A DNA stretch of 46,134 nt from a virus. Where the stretch lies: positions 1 through 46,134 of IMG/VR virus record IMGVR_UViG_3300032291_003206. One strand, 5' to 3'. A program made the translations under genes and the position numbers. This document shows, piece after piece, positions 24,935-32,628 of this stretch (positions are counted from its first letter, which is position 1; every line of letters starts with the position of its first letter). The notes under the pieces are model-generated. The model saw nothing but the letters and a program-made list of their open reading frames with translations. It was not told where the DNA came from and did no database searches.

Positions 24935-26647
24935 TTAATATCCTTTTGAGGTTCTTCCTTTTTCTTCGAAGTGTTTCTCAATTATTTTTACTATATCTTG
25001 TTTAAATTGTGATGAGTTAACTAAACTTGTTAATTGTTGTTGTGTTACTGCGTCATCGGCTTTAATATTGAACGTATAATCTCCTTTAAGATTAACATCA
25101 GATTTACTATATGACGACCTTGTTTTTGATTCGGGTTCACCAATCATTTTTTGAGTTGGTTCTATTCCGTATTTTTTTACTAACCTTTCTGAAATTGTTT
25201 TGTCTGTCAATTTTTCACCCGCTTGAGAAACCGCCTCTCTCATTTTTTCCGCAAGTAATTCTTTTGTCTCATTATTAACTATACCTAATTTATCACCCAA
25301 GTTAGACATTGCTTCGGTAAAAGATACTCCTTTGTTTAATTGGTCAATGAACCCTCCCGATTCTTTCATATATTTTGTCAAAACATCTCTTGATATATTA
25401 GAATCTGCGAATTTGTCACTCATACTACCTAAAACACCTGTTATTGTTCTATATAACCCTTCTTCCTCTTCTAAAATTTTTCTTTGTGATGCTGGTCCAT
25501 AAATTACCGCATCTCTTATTGATTTTACATCAGCATTGAGTATTTCAGATACAGTTAATTGATTTCTCAATAAATCTTCGGTTGTTTTGGGACCTTCTTT
25601 TTGTTCTTTTACAAGTTTTTTTATTTCATCGTTTGTAAGTTCAGATAATTTTCTTTGTTCACCGCCCATACTAACTTCATATTCACCACCCTCACCCATT
25701 TTTGCAATGTTTGCCAAATACATTCTATCTTCTTCGGGTATATCAATTGTTGGGTCAATTTGAGAATATATTTCATCAACTTCTCTAGCAGCAAGTGACA
25801 TTTTTCTTAATTCCTCAACATTTATACCTGTAACTGTCGATAACTCTTTTAGTTTCATAATTGCACCAGGATTAATTTTGAATGTTTTTGATGCTTCGTC
25901 AAAATAAGAAAATTGTTTAACCGCTTGTGCTAATCCATTTTGTAAACCTTGTGGGTCATTTATTGATGCATTCATCAATTGGAATGGGTCTACTAAATTA
26001 CCTACAGAAACACCCAATCTTTGAAAACCTGAAGCAACTTCAATCGCCTTTTCAGGGTCCAACACTCCTTCAGCAAATGATAAAGTTTGTCTCATATCTA
26101 CTCTTAACATACTTGCTTGTGCTGCCATTTTTGTTAATCCTTGAACTCCTCCTTCAAAATTAAACCTATTTAATTGGTCAGAGTTGTTAACAACATTTTG
26201 CATCACAGATTCCATATTCAATCCGACACTATTAACATAATTGATTGAAGTTTCAAGTTGTTTACCAACCTTTGTAAAATTAACACCTACATCCGTGAAC
26301 TTACCTACAATGTCATCAACACTTCTACCTATTAGTTTACCGACCGAAAAAAGTTTTTCTACATCTTCTGAAGATGCTAATACGTTTTTTCTTGTTGCTG
26401 CAGCAACTTCTCCTATTGTATTCAAAACATCCTGTGATGAACCACCAAGTCTAGTAATTCTTGGTAATGAATCCGCAACCGCTTGATTTATTTCTACGAA
26501 TCTGGTTCTTGTCGAACCAAAGGTATTACTCAAAGAAAGACTCAGATTTCTCAGTTCATCAACCGCCTTCTTAATTGTCTCCATATTTAATGAAATACTC
26601 TCACTAAGTTTTTCACCAAATTCACCCAATGTTTCCTTATCTGCCAT
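24935..26647 (-). CDS. Tail tape measure protein (gp29-like position)
   Basis: A 570-aa, mostly helical protein. The first 150 residues are heptad-rich (LSESISLNMETIKKAVDELRNLSLSLSNTF), followed by long Ala/Val/Asn-rich helices and a C-terminal section with DVNLKGDYTFNIKADD and TQQQLTSLVNSSQFKQDIVKIIEKHFEEKG. It directly follows the gp26-like/41-aa pair, the place where tape measure genes sit after tail chaperones. T4 gp29 is 590 aa. If it is the ruler, 570 residues at about 0.15 nm each would predict a tail tube in the range of 85 nm. It starts a new unit, with a terminator and a CTATTTAT element just upstream. Confidence 0.75.
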   Translation of the reverse strand: MADKETLGEFGEKLSESISLNMETIKKAVDELRNLSLSLSNTFGSTRTRFVEINQAVADSLPRITRLGGSSQDVLNTIGEVAAATRKNVLASSEDVEKLFSVGKLIGRSVDDIVGKFTDVGVNFTKVGKQLETSINYVNSVGLNMESVMQNVVNNSDQLNRFNFEGGVQGLTKMAAQASMLRVDMRQTLSFAEGVLDPEKAIEVASGFQRLGVSVGNLVDPFQLMNASINDPQGLQNGLAQAVKQFSYFDEASKTFKINPGAIMKLKELSTVTGINVEELRKMSLAAREVDEIYSQIDPTIDIPEEDRMYLANIAKMGEGGEYEVSMGGEQRKLSELTNDEIKKLVKEQKEGPKTTEDLLRNQLTVSEILNADVKSIRDAVIYGPASQRKILEEEEGLYRTITGVLGSMSDKFADSNISRDVLTKYMKESGGFIDQLNKGVSFTEAMSNLGDKLGIVNNETKELLAEKMREAVSQAGEKLTDKTISERLVKKYGIEPTQKMIGEPESKTRSSYSKSDVNLKGDYTFNIKADDAVTQQQLTSLVNSSQFKQDIVKIIEKHFEEKGRTSKGY

Positions 26648-26661
26648 AAAGTTCTTTTAAT

Positions 26662-26669
26662 ATAAATAG
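26662..26669 (-). promoter_or_regulatory. CTATTTAT variant of the promoter-like element, tape measure
   Basis: One-base variant, 14 bases before the ATG and immediately after the U-tract of the preceding terminator. Confidence 0.4.
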
Positions 26670-26698
26670 AAAAAGGGACCGTTTTTTTAGTCCCCTTT
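26670..26698 (-). terminator. Intrinsic terminator after the tail chaperone pair
   Basis: On the minus strand AAAGGGGAC pairs with GTCCCTTTT (one G-U) around a 10-base A-rich loop, then a T-tract. The stem contains the last codons and stop of the 41-aa gene. Confidence 0.75.
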
Positions 26699-26812
26699 AT
26701 TTTCTTCTACCCATTTATCCAAAAGATATTTTCTAATGTATATTGGTAATCTTTCAAAATCTTGATACGATATATTCATACGTGTGTTTAAATAGTAAAA
26801 CTCATCCATCAT
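26687..26812 (-). CDS. 41-aa partner of the tail chaperone (possible frameshift extension)
   Basis: A 41-residue frame, beginning MMDEFYYLNTRMNISYQDFE with RLPIYIRKYLLDKWVEE after it: compact, helical, aromatic-rich, and without cysteines. It starts 14 bases after the stop of the gp26-like gene, in the +1 (equal to -2) frame. That frame stays open upstream past the chaperone stop and past a TTTTTT run at 26846-26841. The gene could therefore be read as a C-terminal extension by frameshifting, as with the G/GT tail chaperones, or start by itself from AGAAAAGG just before the ATG. It ends at a terminator right before the tape measure gene, exactly where the T part is expected. I am confident that it is coding, less so about how it is made. 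Confidence 0.65.
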   Translation of the reverse strand: MMDEFYYLNTRMNISYQDFERLPIYIRKYLLDKWVEENKGD

Positions 26813-26825
26813 ACCTTTTCTATAA

Positions 26826-27569
26826 TCAGAAGAAAGGGCGAAAAAAGTCCACCCCAAAACCAACATTAACCGTTAGTTTTTCTCCTGATGGGGTTGTTAC
26901 AACTTTTTTCATATCTAATCTTGGTTCATTTTCATCCATAAACTTTCTTATGAATTTAGAATCTGCAATCGGCATTTGTTCAACAAACTTAGCAATTTCT
27001 GCTCTATCTGTTACACCATTCATCTCTCTTATTTGAGCTTCCAATTTCCAAGTAACTCTTGGTACAACTCTACCAGTAGGATAACTATCCATTCTTTTTT
27101 GTAATTGAATGCTTTCACCATAGGTTAATGGTTTTAGTTTTACCGTCACGTTTGAGTTGGGAAGAGTTGTCATAAAACAACCATCCTCAGTTGGTTCTTG
27201 TCCTTTTATTATGGACATTTGGTCTAACATAACGGTTCCTTGGAATGGTTTTTTTGTTTGTGGGTCTGTCAAATTAAGTATCATTTCGGGACCAAAAGAA
27301 GTGTTTCTCAAAAAGATTAAAATAGCCTCTATGTCACCGTCAAGTAATTCTTCAACTCTTACGTCGGGTTCATATAATTTATTTCTCAATAAATTTGTTG
27401 TCATATCGTCTCCCGCACCTAATAATATATTTTCATCAAATGCTGTCATATAACCAACTCTGACTGATTTTTTTTTGTTTTTATAAAAAAGTCCTTCAGA
27501 TGGTAGAGGCACCACATCGTGTGGTAATGTTAAATTCATTTGTCCGTATTCTCTTGCTTTGTCATCCAT
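26826..27569 (-). CDS. gp26-like baseplate hub / tape-measure chaperone protein
   Basis: A 247-aa protein resembling the T4_baseplate (gp26) family. It opens MNLTLPHDVVPLPSEGLFYKNKKKSVRVGYMTAFDE after 11 residues, then LLRNKLYEPDVRVEELLDGDIEAILIFLRNTSFG, a TLPNSNVTVKLKPLTYGESIQLQKRM section, and PSGEKLTVNVGFGVDFFRPFF at the end. In this family the P-L-P-S-x-G start and the final phi-phi-D-F-F are typical. By gene order (tube, this gene, 41-aa gene, tape measure) it takes the place of lambda gpG-type chaperones. The start ATG comes three bases after the U-tract of a terminator hairpin, so expression may depend on readthrough from the tube gene. Confidence 0.82.
   Translation of the reverse strand: MDDKAREYGQMNLTLPHDVVPLPSEGLFYKNKKKSVRVGYMTAFDENILLGAGDDMTTNLLRNKLYEPDVRVEELLDGDIEAILIFLRNTSFGPEMILNLTDPQTKKPFQGTVMLDQMSIIKGQEPTEDGCFMTTLPNSNVTVKLKPLTYGESIQLQKRMDSYPTGRVVPRVTWKLEAQIREMNGVTDRAEIAKFVEQMPIADSKFIRKFMDENEPRLDMKKVVTTPSGEKLTVNVGFGVDFFRPFF
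26841..26846 (-). other. Candidate +1/-2 ribosomal frameshift site
   Basis: A run of six T on the coding strand (codons GAC TTT TTT CGC in the chaperone frame), 13 bases before its TGA. Moving to the +1 frame here (TTT TTC GCC) joins the chaperone to the open frame holding the 41-aa gene with no stop between. No strong stimulatory hairpin is obvious just after it. Inference from layout. Confidence 0.35.
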
Positions 27570-27572
27570 AAT

Positions 27573-27609
27573 AAAAAATTAACCGTAAAGTTTATGTCTT
27601 TACGGTTAA
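27573..27609 (-). terminator. Intrinsic terminator after tail tube gene
   Basis: A perfect 12-bp stem (TTAACCGTAAAG with CTTTACGGTTAA), 7-base loop, then TTTTTT on the minus strand. The next gene's ATG begins three bases after the T-tract, leaving no room for a promoter in between. Confidence 0.88.
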
Positions 27610-27645
27610 ATATAGGAAAGTAAAAAATATAATAAATGGAATAAA

Positions 27646-28134
27646 TTAATAAACTAACACACAACGGTCAGGTCTTAAACTTACAGTAATATCAGCAAGA
27701 GCGTCTTGGTTGTAAGCTAAGGAACCAAAGTTAGCACTTGTCATAAATGTTCCGTACATAATCCATTTTTCTACAACTACACCTGTTGGGTCCAACATCT
27801 CCAAATCGATATCTTTTTTATATCCTGCAGCATATCCCATACGACCTGTAACAGATTCAGCGTGTAAACGAACCCATTCCATTAACGCCTGTGCGGCTGA
27901 CGGTCCAATTGGGTCTCTGAATTTTACGGTTATTTCATCCCAGTTAAAACGACCCGCAACATAAGTTGAGGTGTTTAAAAAAGGTATTTCTGTTGAGTTA
28001 ATTTTTATCGATGGTCTGCTTGTACTTTCCACAAACCACTCATTGATACCCAAACTAGATGGGAATCTCAAAATAAACCTATTCTGCCTTTTGGGTTCAT
28101 AGGGTATCGGCATTTTCATCAGTAAATCAGCCAT
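27646..28134 (-). CDS. Tail tube protein (gp19-like)
   Basis: A 162-aa protein with the T4 gp19/phage tube outline. It has RQNRFILRFPSSLGINEWFVESTSRPSI (strands of the tube barrel), GRFNWDEITVKFRDPIGPSAAQALMEWVR (the hallmark strand-turn-helix, with W-x-(P/E)-I-T-V-x-F-R-D), and a C-terminal DLEMLDPTGVVVEKWIMYGTFMTSANFGSLAYNQDALADITVSLRPD. T4 gp19 is 163 aa, so the length matches almost exactly. Stacked hexamers form the inner tube through which DNA passes. It lies three genes before the tape measure and two after the sheath, and is followed by a strong terminator, as expected for a highly expressed structural gene. Confidence 0.93.
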   Translation of the reverse strand: MADLLMKMPIPYEPKRQNRFILRFPSSLGINEWFVESTSRPSIKINSTEIPFLNTSTYVAGRFNWDEITVKFRDPIGPSAAQALMEWVRLHAESVTGRMGYAAGYKKDIDLEMLDPTGVVVEKWIMYGTFMTSANFGSLAYNQDALADITVSLRPDRCVLVY

Positions 28135-28171
28135 ATTATTGTTTTTTTAATTAAATTTATTTTGTTTATTT

Positions 28172-28179
28172 ATAAATAT
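28172..28179 (-). promoter_or_regulatory. ATATTTAT promoter-like element, tail tube
   Basis: Exact 8-mer 37 bases upstream of the tube ATG, continuing as ATATTTATAAATA on the coding strand. It therefore also contains the T4 late-type TATAAATA. This is the only site where both orientations overlap fully. Confidence 0.5.
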
Positions 28180-28221
28180 TACAAAAAGTTTTTTGTCTTT
28201 ACTTTTTATTTCTAATTATTT

Positions 28222-28236
28222 ATTCTAGACTAGAAT
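28222..28236. repeat. 15-bp palindrome in the tube leader
   Basis: ATTCTAG-A-CTAGAAT, a perfect odd-centred palindrome with an extra CTAG following, about 90 bases upstream of the tube gene. There is no U-tract, so it is not a terminator. It could be a protein-binding site or an RNA 5' hairpin. Confidence 0.5.
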
Positions 28237-28242
28237 CTAGTA

Positions 28243-28250
28243 ATAAATAT
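28243..28250 (-). promoter_or_regulatory. Second ATATTTAT element upstream of tail tube
   Basis: Exact 8-mer immediately next to the stop of the HAD-like gene and upstream of the palindrome. The tube gene may have two starts, or one of the two is a chance match in A+T-rich DNA. Confidence 0.3.
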
Positions 28251-29075
28251 TTAATATTTCTTTTTTATACCTCCTGCGGTTGAATATGTTTTAACCATAT
28301 TATCGTGTTTATCTTCAAAATGTTTTTTCATCAATTCTACGTTTCTTAAATCATCATCAGAAAAACCAATTTCAGGTATAACTGGTGTGAATTTATTTCC
28401 CATATCTTTTTTGATATATATTTTTTTGTTCAAAAGAGCGGCCATTGCTTTTATATAAGAAACAAAATCTTCCATAGCCCTAACCTTTGCCTCCTCAGGA
28501 TTTGTTGCCGACTTTTCATCCCCAAAAGAAACGGGGTTATATCTGTTAAGTTCCAAATATGATTTTATTAATTCTTCATCAGACATATCTTCTTCATCTA
28601 CAAAAGTTCTATATTTTCTTAAATTTTTAACAAGTTCATTTTTGTCTATTCCATTAAAACCTGTTATAATATAATTATAAACCGCTTGTTTTAATGTTTC
28701 AGGAGAATGACCACGGGCAGTTATTATGGCGAAAATTGAACCATTATTAATTGCTTCTTTAAAATCATCGAATGCAGGTCCTGGAACCGCTTTTAATGAA
28801 TCAATTATAAATTTTTTATTTCCTTCAACTCTGAAATTTCTAAAAGGATTTTCTGCAAAACCCACTATTGTTTCTCCATTATAATCAAATTCATTTTTAC
28901 CAATTTGATTTCTATATTCTGCGAAATCTTTGGTACTCATACCTACTTCATTTCCTTCATCATTAATTAAAACTATTTCAGTAGGCATAGAAACAATATT
29001 ATCGTCCCAATCGAACGCATAATATTTCAAATCTGGAGTTCCTTCATTCTTAAAACCTTCACGTAATTTTTTCAT
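28251..29075 (-). CDS. HAD-superfamily phosphatase-like protein
   Basis: A 274-aa protein of HAD type, the fold of phosphatases and nucleotidases. Motif I is FDWDDNI (D22 nucleophile, D24), followed by an STKDFAEYRNQIG cap region. Motif II is IITARG (T119), a Lys in the TNPEEAKVRA segment (K197) is a motif III candidate, and motif IV is GFSDDD (237-242). All four are in order, so the enzyme may be active. The start is set at ATG 29075 (MKKLREGF). The in-frame extension to 29108 passes through the sheath terminator. It lies between sheath and tube, where T4 has no gene, so it may be a virion-linked or tail-assembly phosphatase, or nucleotide metabolism. Substrate unknown. Confidence 0.8.
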   Translation of the reverse strand: MKKLREGFKNEGTPDLKYYAFDWDDNIVSMPTEIVLINDEGNEVGMSTKDFAEYRNQIGKNEFDYNGETIVGFAENPFRNFRVEGNKKFIIDSLKAVPGPAFDDFKEAINNGSIFAIITARGHSPETLKQAVYNYIITGFNGIDKNELVKNLRKYRTFVDEEDMSDEELIKSYLELNRYNPVSFGDEKSATNPEEAKVRAMEDFVSYIKAMAALLNKKIYIKKDMGNKFTPVIPEIGFSDDDLRNVELMKKHFEDKHDNMVKTYSTAGGIKKKY

Positions 29076-29078
29076 AAT

Positions 29079-29106
29079 AAAAAAAAGGGGTGGTGTTACC
29101 CACCCC
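29079..29106 (-). terminator. Intrinsic terminator after tail sheath
   Basis: A 7-bp G+C stem (GGGGTGG with CCACCCC), 6-base loop, then eight T on the minus strand. The T-tract ends three bases before the HAD-like ATG, the same layout as after the tube gene. Confidence 0.88.
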
Positions 29107-29123
29107 AAAGGTACAAATTTTTA

Positions 29124-32100
29124 TTAAACATCTTCAAAAGATGCTCCTGTAGGAGTTATCAAAAACTCGATGTTTATGAATTCCAATGCTCTTGTTGGTT
29201 TTAGATAAATTTTACCTGTTAATGTATTTCTATCTAAATCTTCAGGAGATGAAGAAACTGTTACACGGAAATCATACAAACCTCTATCTCTTCTGATACC
29301 ATCTAAAATAGGGTTTACACTATCCAAGAATTGTTGTCTAACTATTTCATCGTTTTGTTCGAACAAAAGTCTAACAGCAACCGCAGAAATTAGTTTTCTT
29401 GCCTGTAGTAATAATCTACGAACATTTAATCTATTAAGTGCTGAGTCAGCGATTTGTAAAGTTTTATTACCCCAAATAACCGTACCAACATCTGAGAAAG
29501 TTGCAATTGGGTTCAATCTACCCAAGTACAATGTATCTCTATCTTCTTGTGTCAATTTATATCTTGCTTTTACAGAATTAACCAAACCTCTTGTATAACC
29601 CGCCGATGCGAACCAAGGGAATGCGATATTATCAGTAAGAGCCAAGTTTCTACAAACTTCACCCGTTGGAGGTAAATAAATTTGTGTATTATTTACTGTA
29701 TCTCTAACAAGTATCCAAGGGTAGTAAGATGATGTGTAGTTTGAGTCAATTCCTGTTTCTTCTAAATTATCTACCGCCTCTTGAGGTAAGATTCTATCGG
29801 TACTACTACTTGAATCAGGTGTGAACATTTGGAAATCAGGTGTTGTTACTATATAAACTGAATCCGCTCTATCGAACTGAATCATATTGATTGCGTGTTC
29901 ACAAACATTTGAATGGTTAACATAATCAATACCCGCAGTTGCAAAAATATTAATATTAGTTGACTCAGGATTATTGAAAGTATCAATACCAAGTATGTAA
30001 GCGTAATAGTCTGTGTTTGCGTAATCAACAGTATTTTTATTTACCACTATTTGTTTGAAAGTTCCGTCTCCATTAGCGGTTGGGAATCTAGTACTTGCCA
30101 CCGCACCTTGTAAATAACCTGAAGAACCTAATTTGAATCTATCTTGGTTAGTTCTATATTCTCTATAAACATCCCATCCATCAAATCCTCCTGCAAAACA
30201 TACTGTGAATTTACGTGAATATAAAAAATAGTAAGGACTTGTTTGAGAATCAGGTTCAGAACTGAATGATGCCGAACCGACCTCGAAAGCAGTTTGACCA
30301 CTTGTAAAATACGAATTTGAAATTGTAATTACAGTAGCACCTGAGTCCATATGATATCCTCTTGTTAACCAATTCCACTCGGCAGATTCTGTTACAGTTG
30401 CCCAATTAGCTGTTGGATTTTGTTTACCTTTATATTGTACGAAAGAATCATCAACACCTAAAAGAGTTGAAAAACCTAAGTAAGTTCTTCTAACATTATC
30501 ACCCGCGGAAGATACTATGTTATCACCACCTGTTGCACTTCCAAAAGGAGGATTATAAATTGTTTCACCCGCTAAATCATATTTGGTCTTATAGACAGGT
30601 ACCGGTGGTATATTATTTGTGTTAGAATAAACTCTTTGAGTATAACCTCTAAAACCACAAGGTAATGCATCTGATGGATATTCATTAGCCATCTCAACCA
30701 TAATGTATCTTGATATCAGTGAAAATTCACCGTTTGAAGACCCTATTTTTTTAGCGACAAAGTTGTTAGATAAAATATCCAAATTACAATTAGTAAACTT
30801 TTCAATAACAACCGGATTTCTATCAGTATCAAAGAAACTCCTTACTAAAACATCAAAACTATTATTATTGAAAGATATATTTGCAATAGAGACTTTTATT
30901 TCTGTATTAGCCGCCGTTCCATCAGAAATCGATATAAATCTGAACAAGTCAAAAACCTCGTTACCTCTTAATTCAGAAACCAAAAATGGTGTAGAAGGTG
31001 TTGTATATTGTTCCAAATTCCAAGCGATAGATTGTGTACTTCTACTTCTGGCATCAGGTAATGCAATTAATTCACAATCTATCCCGCGGATGTAACCTTT
31101 ATTATATAAATAGTTTAACGCTCCTGGGTAAACCTCCTCAACATAAATAGGTACTTGAGTTCTACTTTTTCCAAAGTTATCAACACCTAAAACTTTACTT
31201 ATATATTTGCTTGAAGTTTCTTCTAAAGAAACTTCAAATTGGAAGTTAGTATTATCTGAAGTATATCCTGATAATAAAAATACTGAAAAAGGATTTTTAT
31301 TAATATAAGAATATGCACCCGTACAAACTAATTGTAAATCATCACCAACAAAATTACCTGAACCATCTTCACTTCCAGGAACTTCATAAATTGGACCGTG
31401 TTGAGTTGAACTATATAAAGAAATTCCTCTTGAACGAATTGTTGCAATAACTAAATTATTATAATTTTCATAAGCCGTACCCGAGAAGGTATATACTTTA
31501 CCGGATAAACCACCAATGAAATCATTATTTCCTACATTAGTTAAACTTGTTACAACATAATAGAAAGAATATCCTGAATACGAATTACCGTTATAGTTTA
31601 TGAAATTGGCGTAATACCAAGTGTCATTCTCCGCAGCGGTTAGGTCGTTGTTATCGAAATTTAAATTTTCAACTGAGTATGCGTTTTGTATATTTGAATA
31701 TTGAGAAGAAAGATTATCATAATCCAATTGATTTATTGCACCATATATAACACAGGTTGTTGCAGAAGTTGCGGGGGAATCCATAATTGAATCCAAGTAA
31801 TCGTTAAAATCTTGTTGAAGAGTTGATGTAGAACCATCTTCTTTTGTATACTGAGTTTGTAAATTATTTTGAACATCTACGGGTAGAGAGCCTCCAACAA
31901 ATTGAATTGTATTTCCCGAACTGGTACCTGTAAAAAGAGCATTCCAAGTACTACCCACTGCCGGATTTTGACCAATAGTTGTTCCGTCAACGTTTGCAGT
32001 TAATTTAATACTCCAAGAAGGACCCGCATCATATCCTGACAATCCTAAAACTCTTGTCACAAATAATTGATTTGATTGTTGTAAATATGATTTTGCAATA

Positions 32101-32345
32101 TATGCCGCTTCATATTTAGGTATTTGTGTATTCACAAATTTTGTTGGTTCTGTGCCACCAAAAAAAGCTTGGAATTCATCATAGTTGGTTATAAAAATAG
32201 GTTCGAACGCTGGACCTCTTAAGGTCTCACCAACCAAACCTAATGTAGTAACCCCTACACTCTGAGCGACAAATGTTAAGTCAGTTTCTGAGGTATACAC
32301 CCCCGGTGAAACGAAGACTTTTTGATTAACTTGAGTAGTTGCCAT
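29124..32345 (-). CDS. Tail sheath protein (gp18-like)
   Basis: A 1073-aa contractile sheath subunit. The N-terminus is typical: VFVSPGVYTSETDLTFVAQSVGVTTLGLVGETLRGPAFEPIFITNYDEFQAFFGG, the segment that links subunits. The conserved C-terminal domain has LNRLNVRRLLLQARKLISAVAVRLLFEQNDE, QFLDSVNPILDGIRRDRGLYDFRV and TGKIYLKPTRALEFINIEFLITPTG. T4 gp18 is 659 aa, so about 400 residues are extra. They lie in the middle (roughly 140-640), an Asn/Ser/Tyr-rich beta region probably displayed on the outer surface. An ATATTTAT element lies 33 bases upstream and a strong terminator behind, making it a single-gene unit. Confidence 0.93.
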   Translation of the reverse strand: MATTQVNQKVFVSPGVYTSETDLTFVAQSVGVTTLGLVGETLRGPAFEPIFITNYDEFQAFFGGTEPTKFVNTQIPKYEAAYIAKSYLQQSNQLFVTRVLGLSGYDAGPSWSIKLTANVDGTTIGQNPAVGSTWNALFTGTSSGNTIQFVGGSLPVDVQNNLQTQYTKEDGSTSTLQQDFNDYLDSIMDSPATSATTCVIYGAINQLDYDNLSSQYSNIQNAYSVENLNFDNNDLTAAENDTWYYANFINYNGNSYSGYSFYYVVTSLTNVGNNDFIGGLSGKVYTFSGTAYENYNNLVIATIRSRGISLYSSTQHGPIYEVPGSEDGSGNFVGDDLQLVCTGAYSYINKNPFSVFLLSGYTSDNTNFQFEVSLEETSSKYISKVLGVDNFGKSRTQVPIYVEEVYPGALNYLYNKGYIRGIDCELIALPDARSRSTQSIAWNLEQYTTPSTPFLVSELRGNEVFDLFRFISISDGTAANTEIKVSIANISFNNNSFDVLVRSFFDTDRNPVVIEKFTNCNLDILSNNFVAKKIGSSNGEFSLISRYIMVEMANEYPSDALPCGFRGYTQRVYSNTNNIPPVPVYKTKYDLAGETIYNPPFGSATGGDNIVSSAGDNVRRTYLGFSTLLGVDDSFVQYKGKQNPTANWATVTESAEWNWLTRGYHMDSGATVITISNSYFTSGQTAFEVGSASFSSEPDSQTSPYYFLYSRKFTVCFAGGFDGWDVYREYRTNQDRFKLGSSGYLQGAVASTRFPTANGDGTFKQIVVNKNTVDYANTDYYAYILGIDTFNNPESTNINIFATAGIDYVNHSNVCEHAINMIQFDRADSVYIVTTPDFQMFTPDSSSSTDRILPQEAVDNLEETGIDSNYTSSYYPWILVRDTVNNTQIYLPPTGEVCRNLALTDNIAFPWFASAGYTRGLVNSVKARYKLTQEDRDTLYLGRLNPIATFSDVGTVIWGNKTLQIADSALNRLNVRRLLLQARKLISAVAVRLLFEQNDEIVRQQFLDSVNPILDGIRRDRGLYDFRVTVSSSPEDLDRNTLTGKIYLKPTRALEFINIEFLITPTGASFEDV

Positions 32346-32378
32346 TATTTAATAATTTCTGTTAGATTTATTTTAATG

Positions 32379-32386
32379 ATAAATAT
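32379..32386 (-). promoter_or_regulatory. ATATTTAT promoter-like element, tail sheath
   Basis: Exact 8-mer (AATATTTATC) 33 bases upstream of the sheath ATG. The 120-base gap also holds the divergent plus-strand signal for the lone RHH gene. Confidence 0.5.
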
Positions 32387-32421
32387 TCAATAGAAAACGA
32401 AAAAACTTTACTTTTAAGAAA

Positions 32422-32429
32422 GTATTTAT
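32422..32429 (+). promoter_or_regulatory. GTATTTAT variant, plus strand, lone RHH gene
   Basis: One-base variant of the 8-mer on the plus strand, 37 bases upstream of the RHH ATG at 32467, divergent to the sheath element about 40 bases away. Confidence 0.35.
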
Positions 32430-32466
32430 AAACAGTAGGATTTATTTCTGCCTTTTTTCTTCCTAT

Positions 32467-32628
32467 ATGAAAAAAGAAATTAAAAATATTAAAATATCGA
32501 AAGAGTCACACGAAGTTTTAAAAAAATTTTGTGAGATAAACGGACTTAAGATTCATAAGTTCTTAGAAAACTTAATTTTTGAAAAGTGTAAAATAAAAAG
32601 AGACATATATGGAGATAAATTAAACTAA
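32467..32628 (+). CDS. Lone ribbon-helix-helix-like small protein
   Basis: A 53-aa basic protein on the strand opposite its neighbours. It has a Lys-rich beta-strand (KKEIKNIKISKE) followed by two helices (SHEVLKKFCEINGLKI and HKFLENLIFEKC), the order of the RHH/Arc fold. It has no nuclease partner beside it, unlike the two RHH proteins in the HNH cassettes. Its 3' end overlaps the convergent neck-gene stop by nine bases. It sits in the divergent gap upstream of the tail sheath gene, so it could regulate late tail transcription, but it may also be a relic of a cassette that lost its nuclease. Confidence 0.65.
   Translation: MKKEIKNIKISKESHEVLKKFCEINGLKIHKFLENLIFEKCKIKRDIYGDKLN

Noticed and set aside
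28172-28184. T4-type late promoter TATAAATA as the genome's general late signal
   Set aside because: In the coding direction the repeated element is ATATTTAT; TATAAATA in the coding direction stands out only here, as part of a palindromic match.
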